Assembly: GCF_003471585.1 (NCBI RefSeq)
Contig: NZ_QRJO01000023.1
Location: forward strand, 1-18,246
DNA: 18,246 bases
Direction: 5' to 3'
DNA from: Collinsella sp. AM18-10
GTDB lineage: Bacteria; Actinomycetota; Coriobacteriia; Coriobacteriales; Coriobacteriaceae
The translations under genes were made by a program, and so were the position numbers. Under the pieces are notes generated by a model that was given only the letters and a program-made list of their open reading frames with translations, had not been told where the DNA came from and did no database searches. Of this stretch, positions 1 through 6,769 are shown in pieces; the first letter of the stretch is position 1, and each line of letters begins with the position of its first letter.

Positions 1-375
1 CCCGCTGTCGCGGGCGCGCCCGAGGCCCCGCTCGACCGAACCGCCCTGGCGCGAGCCGCCGCGAACCTCGTGGCCAACGCCGCCGAGCACGCGCGCTCGC
101 GCGTGGCGGTCTCCTGCGACGTCGCGGGCGGACACCTCGTCATCGAGGTGGCCGACGACGGACCGGGCTTCTCTCCCGCCGCCCTCGAACGCGGCTGCGA
201 GCGCCTCTTCACAGACGACTCGTCCCGCTCCTCGCGCGACGGAGGCCGCCACTACGGGCTCGGCCTCCATGTCGCCTCCGAGGCCGCGAGCGCCCACGGG
301 GGCTCTGTCTCGCTCGCCAACAGCCCCTCGGGCGGCGCGGTGGTCACCATCGCGGTCCCCCTGTGCGGGATCTGA
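1..375 (+). CDS. Sensor histidine kinase, C-terminal fragment (5' end outside window)
   Basis: This is the catalytic ATP-binding end of a two-component sensor kinase, which phosphorylates a histidine in its own dimerisation domain and passes the phosphate to a response regulator. The frame is open from base 1 to a TGA at 373-375, giving 124 visible residues. An internal GTG at 70 could be read as a start but would cut the N box, so the gene must begin upstream. Visible HATPase_c motifs in order are the N box (NLVANAAEHA, residues 22-31), the G1 box (DDGPG, 52-56) and the G2 box (GLGL, 86-89), followed by the usual AHGG and a final beta strand. The sensor, membrane and H-box parts are not visible, so the signal and partner regulator are unknown. 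It is the only + strand gene and converges on the long minus-strand gene run. I see no clear intrinsic terminator after its stop. Confidence 0.9.
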   Translation, partial: PAVAGAPEAPLDRTALARAAANLVANAAEHARSRVAVSCDVAGGHLVIEVADDGPGFSPAALERGCERLFTDDSSRSSRDGGRHYGLGLHVASEAASAHGGSVSLANSPSGGAVVTIAVPLCGI

Positions 376-711
376 CGACTTCCTCGATGTCTACCTCGAC
401 TGCGATATGTCGCTCGCCGAGGCCGCGACGAGATGGTGTTGCGTCTGCCCCGCTTGGTGCTTCTAGCTCAAATTTGATCTGATGTAAGGCTCGTGCAATC
501 CTGCATGGGCCGTTCTTTTGGCAATTGCTCGACCGATTCGTGGCTTGAAACACAAATTATCGAGTTAAGGAGACATGGGGTCACACAGCGGCTCTCAGAG
601 CGCCCGCCGCACTCCCCCGCCATTACCCTGCGGCGTCCTCGTATAGAGCCCATCCTGCTTGGCGTTTCGTTGCAACAGCCCACTTGTCCACCGATCAAGT
701 GAACTACTGGA

Positions 712-779
712 ATAAATACAGCGACACGCTTGTCCGTTATAGTCGCTATATCTGTGTTAATCGCCGCGATAAATACAGC
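712..779. repeat. Pair of 11-bp direct repeats (ATAAATACAGC)
   Basis: Two exact copies of ATAAATACAGC lie at 712-722 and 769-779, 57 bp apart start to start. A weaker related string, ATAAATCGGC, follows at 830-839. The second copy runs into the palindrome TACAGCCTGTA (774-784). The function is unknown; a binding site for a regulator is one possibility. Confidence 0.5.
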
Positions 780-849
780 CTGTACTCGGCTGCATACCAG
801 CTACGCGTATGTAGATTCATATCGCGTTAATAAATCGGCTCAAGCGTGT
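724..849. repeat. 9-bp inverted repeat bracketing about 108 bp
   Basis: ACACGCTTG at 724-732 is the exact reverse complement of CAAGCGTGT at 841-849. Transcribed, the two arms could pair and close a loop of about 108 nt; as DNA they could be remnants of element ends. No transposase or recognised RNA motif lies between them, and a 9-bp match over this distance may be chance. Confidence 0.35.
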
Positions 850-909
850 GCAAAACGCGCAAGTAGCCGCAAAAGGCGATTATCGCGCAGGTAGATTTTT
901 GGCACCCTG

Positions 910-939
910 TTGCTTAAACAAAATTAAGCAATTGCTTAA
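910..939. repeat. Perfect 16-bp palindrome plus an extra half-site
   Basis: TTAAGCAATTGCTTAA at 924-939 is a perfect palindrome. A third copy of its half-site, TTGCTTAA, sits at 910-917, so the string TTGCTTAAACAAAA (910-923) is nearly repeated at 932-946 at a 22-bp interval. The palindrome abuts the T-tract of the minus-strand terminator. Read on the minus strand it could form a weak AT-rich hairpin followed by a TTTTGTTT tract, so it might act as a backup terminator. As DNA it has the shape of an operator for a dimeric regulator. Confidence 0.5.
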
Positions 940-971
940 AACAAAAAAGGTCAGGCACAAGGTGCCTGACC
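938..971 (-). terminator. Intrinsic terminator after tRNA-Pro
   Basis: On the minus strand a perfect 10-bp stem, GGTCAGGCAC paired with GTGCCTGACC (971-962 with 958-949), has a 3-nt loop. It is followed at once by six T residues, a G and four more T (948-938). It begins 10 nt after the tRNA 3' end. It is the only clear intrinsic terminator I can find on this strand in the window, so it probably ends transcripts of both the tRNA and the long gene run upstream. Confidence 0.93.
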
Positions 972-981
972 TGCAAACTTC

Positions 982-1058
<77 letters not shown>

Positions 1059-1100
1059 AAGCTTTTGTTTGTTGCTCTGCTCTCGCTCGCAACAGGGAGT

Positions 1101-1130
1101 ATATTAACCCGAAACTTTAGACTTGTGCAA
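1101..1130 (-). promoter_or_regulatory. Candidate sigma-70-type promoter for tRNA-Pro
   Basis: On the minus strand TTGCAC (1130-1125, -35-like) and TAATAT (1106-1101, -10-like) are separated by 18 bp. Initiation about 7 nt further on would leave a leader of roughly 35 nt before the tRNA. The site lies just beyond the coaBC stop, in the only AT-rich gap between the two genes. It is inferred from consensus only; the tRNA may also be cut from read-through transcripts of the gene run. Confidence 0.5.
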
Positions 1131-1138
1131 GAACTTTT

Positions 1139-2353
1139 TTACAAATTTTGAAGCAAGTCCAAAATTGTATCTGCGAGCTGGGGTTTTGTTAGAACGGGAA
1201 GTTCTTGCGTACCCGTTGTGCTCACAATCCAGGCCTTGTTGGTATCGGTTCCAAAGCCCGAATCGGCGCGTGAGACATCGTTGGCGATAATGGCATCGCA
1301 ACCCTTGCGGTCGAGCTTTCGCTGTGCGTACTCCAGGACGTTATCGGTCTCGGCCGCAAAGCCGATCACGCACCGCTCCCCCTTCTGGCGCGAAAGCTCA
1401 GCCAAAATATCGACCGTCTCGACCAGTTTGATGCGATCCAAGCGCTCGTTGGCCTTTTTGAGCTTATGGTCCGCAGGGGATACGGGGGTGTAGTCGGCGA
1501 CAGCGGCCGCACAAATGGCCACATCGGCCGTCTGAAAGGCGCTGAGCGCTGCCTTCAGCATTTCAGCGGCGGTCTGCACGCGCACGCACTCCACGCCGTG
1601 GGGAACGTCGAGCGATGTCGGTCCCAGCACGAGCGTGACGGCGGCACCGCGACGTGCGGCCTCCCCCGCCAGGGCGATACCCATCTTGCCCGAAGAACGG
1701 TTGCCAATGAAGCGCACGGGGTCAATCGGCTCATGCGTGGGGCCGGCGGTAATGACGATGCGCTTGCCCGCCAGGTCTTGTTGCACGGGATTGAGCACCT
1801 CGCAGACGGCCTCGACGATGTCCTCGGGTTCGCTCATGCGTCCCGTGTCCACGTCGCCGCAGGCAAGGTAGCCGCTGCCGGGTCCCACCACGTGAACACC
1901 GCGCTCGCGCAGCGTGTCCATGTTGGCCTGCGTTGCCGGCGCCTTCCACATGCCGTTATTCATGGCGGGGGCGATCACGATGGGTCGCGGCGTGGCAAGC
2001 AGCGTGGTGGAGATGAGGTCATCGGCGATACCGTTTGCCATCTTGGCGATGATATTGGCCGTCGCGGGCGCCACGAGCACCAGATCGGGCTCCTGCGCCA
2101 GCGAAATATGGTGGATGGGGTCGGAGGGGTCGTCGAACAGACCAACGGCAACGGGCTCGTTGGTGAGCGCACGGAAGGTGAGCGGCCCCACGAACTCCGT
2201 GGCATGCTCGCTCATAACGACCTTGACGCGTGCGCCGCGCTTTTGCAGCAGGCGTACGATATTGCACGACTTATAGGCGGCGATCCCGCCGGTAATACCC
2301 AGCAGGATCGTTTTTCCCTCAAGTTGCATTGAATTGTTGGGTACCGCCGTCAT
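1139..2353 (-). CDS. coaBC: Bifunctional phosphopantothenoylcysteine decarboxylase / phosphopantothenate-cysteine ligase
   Basis: CoaBC carries out two coenzyme A synthesis steps in the cytoplasm: CTP-dependent joining of cysteine to 4'-phosphopantothenate (CoaB) and FMN-dependent decarboxylation of the product (CoaC). The 404 residues match the usual fused length. The N-terminal CoaC half shows the flavoprotein start GITGGIAAYKS (19-29), the HHISLA segment with the catalytic-type histidine (82), APAMNNGMW (128-136) and the flexible loop ACGDVDTGRM with its conserved Cys165. The C-terminal CoaB half starts near 197 and shows AGPTHEPIDPVRFI, NRSSGKMG and AAAVADY, then the KLKK lysines. The ATG at 2353 follows AAGGAAG at a 7-nt spacing; the in-frame ATG eight codons later has no ribosome site. 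The start lies 2 bp after the stop of the zinc-ribbon gene, so it is probably cotranscribed and coupled. It is the last protein gene before tRNA-Pro. Confidence 0.97.
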   Translation of the reverse strand: MTAVPNNSMQLEGKTILLGITGGIAAYKSCNIVRLLQKRGARVKVVMSEHATEFVGPLTFRALTNEPVAVGLFDDPSDPIHHISLAQEPDLVLVAPATANIIAKMANGIADDLISTTLLATPRPIVIAPAMNNGMWKAPATQANMDTLRERGVHVVGPGSGYLACGDVDTGRMSEPEDIVEAVCEVLNPVQQDLAGKRIVITAGPTHEPIDPVRFIGNRSSGKMGIALAGEAARRGAAVTLVLGPTSLDVPHGVECVRVQTAAEMLKAALSAFQTADVAICAAAVADYTPVSPADHKLKKANERLDRIKLVETVDILAELSRQKGERCVIGFAAETDNVLEYAQRKLDRKGCDAIIANDVSRADSGFGTDTNKAWIVSTTGTQELPVLTKPQLADTILDLLQNL

Positions 2354-2355
2354 CG

Positions 2356-3075
2356 CTAGGCTTCCTTGCTCGGGAGTACCAGGAGGCGGTGACAGTACGG
2401 GCAGTGCGTAATCTCGTTACCGTCGTGGTTGAGGTCGCTCATGGACGATGCCTGCAGCGCGGTGTGGCAGACCGTGGGGATGTTGCCCTGGATGGTCTCG
2501 ACGGCCAGGCCGCGGAACTGCTTGAGTAGACGCTCGTAGTCGGTGAGCACGTCGGCCGGCAGCGTGGCAGCAAGCGCGGTGCGCTCCTTCGTGGCGGTGT
2601 CAATCTGAGCCTGCAGGTCGGCGGCCTTGGCGCGGGCGGTCTTGGTATCGGCCTTCACGCCCTCCTCGAACTTGGCGATGATCGCCTGCGCGCGGGCCTC
2701 GCGGTCGAGCGCCTCCTTATGGGCGACAACGACGTCCTTGCGGGTGTGCTCAATCTTGTCCAGACGCTTGGCCAGGGTGGCGAGTTCATTCTCCAGGTCC
2801 TGAACCTCGCGGTAGTCAGAGCCGTCGACGTGGCGCTTCTTGGCGGCCTCGATGGCGTTGTTGGTCTGAATCTCGGTGGTGTTGAGATCGTCGAGCTCAA
2901 TGTCCAGGTCCTTGCGTTGGGCGTAGAGCTTGGTCATCTCGGACTTGAGCTTTACATAGGTCTTACGCTTGGAAGCGAGCTCCTTGAGCTCCGGCATATT
3001 GGCAAGTTCGCTCTTGTTGCGGGCGAGCTCCAAATCGATCTGTTGCAGCTTGAGTAGCGTAGCGCCGGCGCTCAT
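2356..3075 (-). CDS. Coiled-coil protein with C-terminal zinc-ribbon-like domain (CT398/zf-RING_7 type)
   Basis: This is a 239-residue cytoplasmic protein of the widespread CT398-like family, whose role is not well defined. Most of the chain (about 5-170) is charged and heptad-like and should form a long antiparallel coiled-coil hairpin. The C terminus ends in a small knuckle domain with CPYCHRLLVLP (225-235). In the usual family pattern two CxxC pairs bind zinc. Here the first pair is reduced to a single cysteine (IPTVCH, Cys203 and His204), leaving three cysteines plus nearby histidines, so the metal site is altered or lost. The start is ATG 3075: it follows AAAGGAGAG at a good distance and overlaps the stop of the NIF3 gene as ATGA. 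A longer reading from 3111 would lie inside that gene without a ribosome site. The NIF3-zinc-ribbon pairing is seen in many bacteria, so a shared function is plausible. Confidence 0.88.
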   Translation of the reverse strand: MSAGATLLKLQQIDLELARNKSELANMPELKELASKRKTYVKLKSEMTKLYAQRKDLDIELDDLNTTEIQTNNAIEAAKKRHVDGSDYREVQDLENELATLAKRLDKIEHTRKDVVVAHKEALDREARAQAIIAKFEEGVKADTKTARAKAADLQAQIDTATKERTALAATLPADVLTDYERLLKQFRGLAVETIQGNIPTVCHTALQASSMSDLNHDGNEITHCPYCHRLLVLPSKEA

Positions 3076-3881
3076 AAGTTCTCTCCTTTTGTCACAGTCC
3101 ACCATTGGCAAGGGTTCAGTATTTTAATCGCATGACGGGGGTCGACCCCGGCGTCAACTGCAGAGTTCATCAATATATCAACGAACGGCTCCTCGGAGCG
3201 GTCGTGGCCGAGCAAGATCACCGGCAGCCCGCGCAAGGCAAGGTCCTGTGCCACGTGGTAGCCTGCCTCGCCCGTCACGATAACATCTGCGCCCGCGGCG
3301 ATGGCGAGCTCTCCAAAGTCGCCTAAGGAGCCGCCCAGAATGGCGACGGTGCGGCACGGGTGCTCGGCTGCGCCCCATACGCGTGGGTCGCTGACAAACG
3401 CCGTGGCGGCACGGGTGGCGAGATCGCGCAGGCTGTAGACGTCGTGGAGGGTCGCGAGTGCGCCCAGACCGGTGAGCTCAGGCTCGTCCACATGCTCCAG
3501 CGAGCTCATGGGCTCAGCGCCCAGCAACTCACTCAGGCGAACGCGCGCCTCGTGCGATCGGTCCAGGTTGGTGTGAAGCGAGATGATGCTCACGCCGCAA
3601 CGAGCTGCCTCGTACAACACAGCGCTGCATTGGGGACGCGATACATCCGCCGGGCAAAACGCCTCGGGCGCCTTGATATAAATGGGATGATGCGTCAGCA
3701 GCACGTTGGCGCCGGCCTCGAGAGCACGGTGCACGTTGGCCTCGGTAGCGTCGAGTGCGCAGGCGACGCCGGTGATCTTTGCAGCGGGATCTCCCACAGA
3801 TAGCCCTACATGATCCCAGCCCTCGGCGTCCGCCTTGGGGTAGCGCGCCAGCAGCGCACGTTCAAGCTCGGAGACGATCAT
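3072..3881 (-). CDS. NIF3-like dinuclear metal protein (GTP cyclohydrolase I type 2 / YbgI family)
   Basis: NIF3 proteins are toroidal cytoplasmic metalloproteins with two metal ions per subunit. Some members have reported GTP cyclohydrolase or hydrolase activity, but the physiological substrate is generally unclear. The 269 residues contain the family motifs: EGWDHVGLSVGD (20-31, where most members have WDNVGL), LTHHP (62-66), HTNLD (103-107), GEAGYH (204-209) and GHDRSEE (225-231). Predicted metal ligands are His64, His65, Asp106 or its neighbour, His226 and Glu230. The length fits the short form lacking the PII-like insert. The ATG at 3881 overlaps the stop of the cysteine desulfurase gene as ATGA, with only a weak AGGTG upstream, so translational coupling is likely. 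At its own end it overlaps the zinc-ribbon gene by another ATGA. Confidence 0.93.
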   Translation of the reverse strand: MIVSELERALLARYPKADAEGWDHVGLSVGDPAAKITGVACALDATEANVHRALEAGANVLLTHHPIYIKAPEAFCPADVSRPQCSAVLYEAARCGVSIISLHTNLDRSHEARVRLSELLGAEPMSSLEHVDEPELTGLGALATLHDVYSLRDLATRAATAFVSDPRVWGAAEHPCRTVAILGGSLGDFGELAIAAGADVIVTGEAGYHVAQDLALRGLPVILLGHDRSEEPFVDILMNSAVDAGVDPRHAIKILNPCQWWTVTKGENL

Positions 3882-5056
3882 GCGGCACCTACGATCGAGA
3901 GCAGCGTCTGGGCGAACTCATCCAGGTCGGAAGGGTTCACGCGGTCATCAAACGAGATACGCAGCGAGCCCAATGCTTGCTCGCGACCAATGCCCATGGC
4001 GCTGAGCACGTGGCTCGGGTCCATGCTGCCGCTTGAGCAAGCCGATCCGGCCGAAACCTCAAAACCGGCGGCATCGAGCTTGATGATGAGCTCCTCGGAG
4101 TCCATGCCGTCAACGTAGATCGACACCATGCCCGGCAGGCGATCGGCCTGTGCGTAGTCGCCCATCGTGGCATGAATACGCGGATGAGCCGTAAGCGTGG
4201 CGTAGAGCTTGTCGGATAAGGCCTGCAGCGTTGTGCGCTCCTGGGCAACATTCGGCAAAAGCGCGGAAGCGGCAGCGGCAAAAGCCAGCTGCGTGCGCAG
4301 GTCCTGCGTGCCAGCACGGCGTCCGGCTTCCTGTCCGCCGCCAAAGATGCGGGGTTGCAGCGGCGTGCGGGTCTTAACGTAGAGTGCGCCAGATGCTACG
4401 GGACCGCCAATTTTGTGGGCGGCGACGGACATGGCGTCGACGCCCAGCTCGACGGCATCGAGCGGAATATGCAGATACCCCTGGATGGCATCGGTGTGGA
4501 ACAGGGCGCCAACGGTATGCGTGGCCGCGGCAAGCTCGCGGATGGGCTGCACCACGCCGGTCTCGTTGTTGGCAACCATGATGCTCACGAGCGCCACGTC
4601 GTCGCCTAGCAGCTCGACAAGCGTGGCAGGCTCAATGTAGCCCATGCGGCAGGGCTGCACCAGGTCGACGGTAAAGCCGGCGGCACGCAGCAGCGGCAGG
4701 TTGTCCAGGATCGAATCGTGCTCGATGGCAGATACGATCACGCGGTTGCGCTTTCGGTCGCGCTGACGAGCGCCCTCGGCAAGGCCAAGGAGCGCCAGCT
4801 GGTTGGCCTCGGTGCCGCCGTTGGTCAGGATGATCTCGGACGGGCGGACGCGCGCGCCAAAGCTGTGGGCGATCTCGCGGCGTGCGACCTCCAGGCGCGC
4901 GGCGGCCTTGCGGCCGAGCGAGTGCAGGGAGTTGGGGTTGACGCCCGCAAGTTCACTCTCGTCGTACTCACGCTGCGCAATAAGCGCCTCGGCGCGCATG
5001 GGCGTCGAGGCGGCATAGTCAAGATTCACGGGTATGCGGTTTTGACCTGCGGTCAT
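3878..5056 (-). CDS. Cysteine desulfurase, NifS/IscS family (PLP-dependent)
   Basis: This enzyme takes sulfur from L-cysteine as a persulfide, releasing alanine, for Fe-S clusters, thiolated tRNA or cofactors. The 392 residues carry a full class V aminotransferase set: LDYAASTP (12-19), TNGGTEAN (78-85), EHDS with the PLP-stacking His113, ANNETGVVQP (162-171), HTDAIQ (187-192), and the PLP lysine Lys215 in AAHKIGGP. The catalytic Cys340 lies in SAGSACSSGSMDPSHVL, the longer loop typical of group I enzymes. ATG 5056 has AGGAGG about 11 nt upstream, slightly far but the only good candidate; that site overlaps the end of rpe. No scaffold gene (iscU, sufU) is adjacent, so I cannot tell whether it serves clusters or tRNA thiolation and leave the symbol empty. 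IspH and the radical-SAM DUF512 protein in the same run are possible beneficiaries. Confidence 0.94.
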   Translation of the reverse strand: MTAGQNRIPVNLDYAASTPMRAEALIAQREYDESELAGVNPNSLHSLGRKAAARLEVARREIAHSFGARVRPSEIILTNGGTEANQLALLGLAEGARQRDRKRNRVIVSAIEHDSILDNLPLLRAAGFTVDLVQPCRMGYIEPATLVELLGDDVALVSIMVANNETGVVQPIRELAAATHTVGALFHTDAIQGYLHIPLDAVELGVDAMSVAAHKIGGPVASGALYVKTRTPLQPRIFGGGQEAGRRAGTQDLRTQLAFAAAASALLPNVAQERTTLQALSDKLYATLTAHPRIHATMGDYAQADRLPGMVSIYVDGMDSEELIIKLDAAGFEVSAGSACSSGSMDPSHVLSAMGIGREQALGSLRISFDDRVNPSDLDEFAQTLLSIVGAA

Positions 5057-5062
5057 AAGGGT

Positions 5063-5734
5063 TTATGCCTCCTGTGCGGCCTCGTTGCCCAGCTTCTGCA
5101 GCAGCGCAACCTCGGCGGCGGGATCTTCGGACTTAAATACGGCGGAGCCTGCCACTAAGACATCGGCGCCGGCCTTGACGACCTCGGCGATATTCTTAGA
5201 AGAGATGCCGCCGTCGACCTCGATCAGGGGCGACACGCCGTGGCGCTCGCACATGGCCTTGAGCTCGTGCAGTTTGGCGATGGTGCCCGGGATAAAGCTC
5301 TGGCCGCCAAAACCGGGGTTCACGCTCATCAGCAGCACGATATCGACGACCTCGATGATGCTCTCGAGCACGCAAACGGACGTTGCGGGGTTGAGCACCA
5401 CGCCGGCCTTGACGCCGCGCTGCTGCAGGTGCGTGAGCGTGCGGTGCAGGTGCGTAGAGGCCTCGTAGTGCACGGTAATCATATCGGCGCCGGCATCGGC
5501 ATACCAATCGACGGTCTCGTCGGGGTTCGAAACCATGAGGTGAGCGTCGACCGGCACGTCGGTGGAGCGCTTGACGGCCTTGAGGATGTCGACGCCAAAG
5601 GTGAGATTGCCGGTAAAGTGACCGTCCATGACGTCGAAGTGCACATAGTCGGCACCGGCGATCTTGTCGAGGTCGCCCTTGAGGTTGGCCATGTCGGCCG
5701 AAAGGACGGACGGAGCGATTTTAATGGTACCCAT
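5063..5734 (-). CDS. rpe: Ribulose-phosphate 3-epimerase
   Basis: Rpe interconverts ribulose 5-phosphate and xylulose 5-phosphate in the non-oxidative pentose phosphate pathway, using a metal-bound TIM barrel. The 223 residues are of usual length. Motifs in order are APSVLSADMANL (7-18), HFDVMDGHF (32-40), DAHLMV (63-68), VNPGFGGQ (138-145), EVDGGI (172-177) and AGSAVF (195-200). His32, Asp34, His65 and Asp174 are the expected metal ligands, with Asp34 and Asp174 also the acid-base pair. The start ATG is preceded by AAAGG at an 8-nt spacing, 18 bp after the gpsA stop. The cysteine desulfurase gene begins 6 bp beyond its TAA. Confidence 0.97.
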   Translation of the reverse strand: MGTIKIAPSVLSADMANLKGDLDKIAGADYVHFDVMDGHFTGNLTFGVDILKAVKRSTDVPVDAHLMVSNPDETVDWYADAGADMITVHYEASTHLHRTLTHLQQRGVKAGVVLNPATSVCVLESIIEVVDIVLLMSVNPGFGGQSFIPGTIAKLHELKAMCERHGVSPLIEVDGGISSKNIAEVVKAGADVLVAGSAVFKSEDPAAEVALLQKLGNEAAQEA

Positions 5735-5752
5735 GGTAGTAGCCTTTCTGCG

Positions 5753-6760
5753 CTAGTCGTTGAGCCCGTAGAACTCTTGCGATGGGACGCGGTCAGTGAG
5801 AATCTCGAGCGCCCTATCCAAAGTAACACCGTTGTAGAGCGTTTGCTCCACGGCAAAGGTGAGCGGAATGTCTACGCCCAGTGAACGGGCGAGCTCGCTC
5901 ACGCTGCGGGCCGCGACGGCGCCCTCGACCACCATATGCGTGCGCGCCTGGTACTCGTCGAGCGACACGCCATGAGCGAACTCGAAGCCAAAGGTGCGGT
6001 TACGCGAATGCTCGGAAGTGCAGGTGGCGATAAGGTCGCCCATGCCGGCGAGTCCCATGCAGGTCATGGCCTGACCGCCGCGAGCGTGTACCAGGCGGCT
6101 GATCTCGGCCAGACCGCGCGTCATGATGAGGGCAAGCGTGTTGTCGCCCGCGCCCGAGCCGGCGGAGATGCCGCACACGATGGCGATGACGTTTTTCATG
6201 GCGCCGCAGACCTCGACGCCAGTCATGTCCTGCGACAGGTAGATGCGGAAGGCCGTGGAAAGCAGCAGCTCCTTGAAGGTCTCCCCCACCTGCTGGTCTT
6301 TACTGGCGATGACGGCGGCCGAAAGCCCGCCGCGGCAGATCTCCTCGGCATGGTTGGGGCCCGAGAGGGCCGCCACACGCCGCTCGTTGCCGATCTCGCT
6401 GGCGATGACCTCGCTCATGAGCAGGCCGGACTCGGGCTCAATTCCCTTGGTGAGGCACAGAACCGGCGTCTCGTCCTCGATGAACGGCGCCGCCTGATGG
6501 CACACGTCGCGCAGGTGCGTGGAGGGCACGGCAAAGATGATGGCCTCGGCGCCGTCGAGCGCCTGGGCCAAGTCCGTCGTGGCGACAACGTTTTCCGGCA
6601 GCACGTAGTCCACCAGATAGCGGGGATTACGGTTCTCGCCGTTAATGCCGGCGGCCGTCTGCTCACTATGGGCCCACATGGTCACGCGCTCGGCTCGCGC
6701 GGCGGCAAGGCCGGCGACGGCGGTTCCCCAGGAGCCGGAGCCAATCAGCGCAACATTCAT
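5753..6760 (-). CDS. gpsA: NAD(P)-dependent glycerol-3-phosphate dehydrogenase
   Basis: GpsA reduces dihydroxyacetone phosphate to sn-glycerol 3-phosphate, the backbone for phospholipids. The 335 residues show the N-terminal Rossmann motif GSGSWGTA (7-14), LTKGIE with Lys105, LSGPNHAEE (132-140), the catalytic-type lysine in AMKNVIAI (Lys189), AGMGDLIATC (238-247) and SRNR (252-255). All expected catalytic positions are present. ATG 6760 follows AGGAGAG at good spacing and lies 9 bp after the plsY stop. Position next to plsY makes sense, since its product is the acyl acceptor of PlsY. Confidence 0.97.
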   Translation of the reverse strand: MNVALIGSGSWGTAVAGLAAARAERVTMWAHSEQTAAGINGENRNPRYLVDYVLPENVVATTDLAQALDGAEAIIFAVPSTHLRDVCHQAAPFIEDETPVLCLTKGIEPESGLLMSEVIASEIGNERRVAALSGPNHAEEICRGGLSAAVIASKDQQVGETFKELLLSTAFRIYLSQDMTGVEVCGAMKNVIAIVCGISAGSGAGDNTLALIMTRGLAEISRLVHARGGQAMTCMGLAGMGDLIATCTSEHSRNRTFGFEFAHGVSLDEYQARTHMVVEGAVAARSVSELARSLGVDIPLTFAVEQTLYNGVTLDRALEILTDRVPSQEFYGLND

Positions 6761-6769
6761 GACTCTCTC

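Larger units (their letters stand above)
376..937. other. Convergent intergenic region, no credible gene
   Basis: This stretch separates the kinase from the terminator of the minus-strand run. The first 310 bp or so are moderately GC-rich; from about 690 to 948 the DNA is visibly richer in A and T than anything else in the window. Short open frames exist on both strands, but none has a well-spaced ribosome binding site with convincing protein composition. The AT-rich half holds short repeats: ATAAATACAGC at 712-722 and 769-779, the small palindrome TACAGCCTGTA at 774-784, and the 9-bp inverted pair ACACGCTTG (724-732) and CAAGCGTGT (841-849). These could be regulatory sites, a small RNA or remnants of transferred DNA; nothing here decides between them. 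Confidence 0.7.

Noticed and set aside
70..375. Complete 101-residue ATPase-domain protein starting at GTG 70
   Set aside because: The same frame is open to base 1 and the N-box helix begins before 70, so this is the tail of a longer histidine kinase.
574..645. A 23-codon frame starting ATGGGG just after AAGGAG in the intergenic region
   Set aside because: The purine-rich site is only about 2 nt from the ATG, too close for normal initiation, and the peptide has no recognisable character.
468..698. A 76-codon minus-strand frame in the intergenic region
   Set aside because: There is no good ribosome site, the composition is rich in Cys, Ser and Arg without any pattern, and there is no family resemblance. 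Treated as chance.
712..849. CRISPR array or transposon ends formed by the short repeats
   Set aside because: There are only two exact 11-bp copies and one 9-bp inverted pair, with no regular spacing, no cas gene, no transposase and no target duplication.
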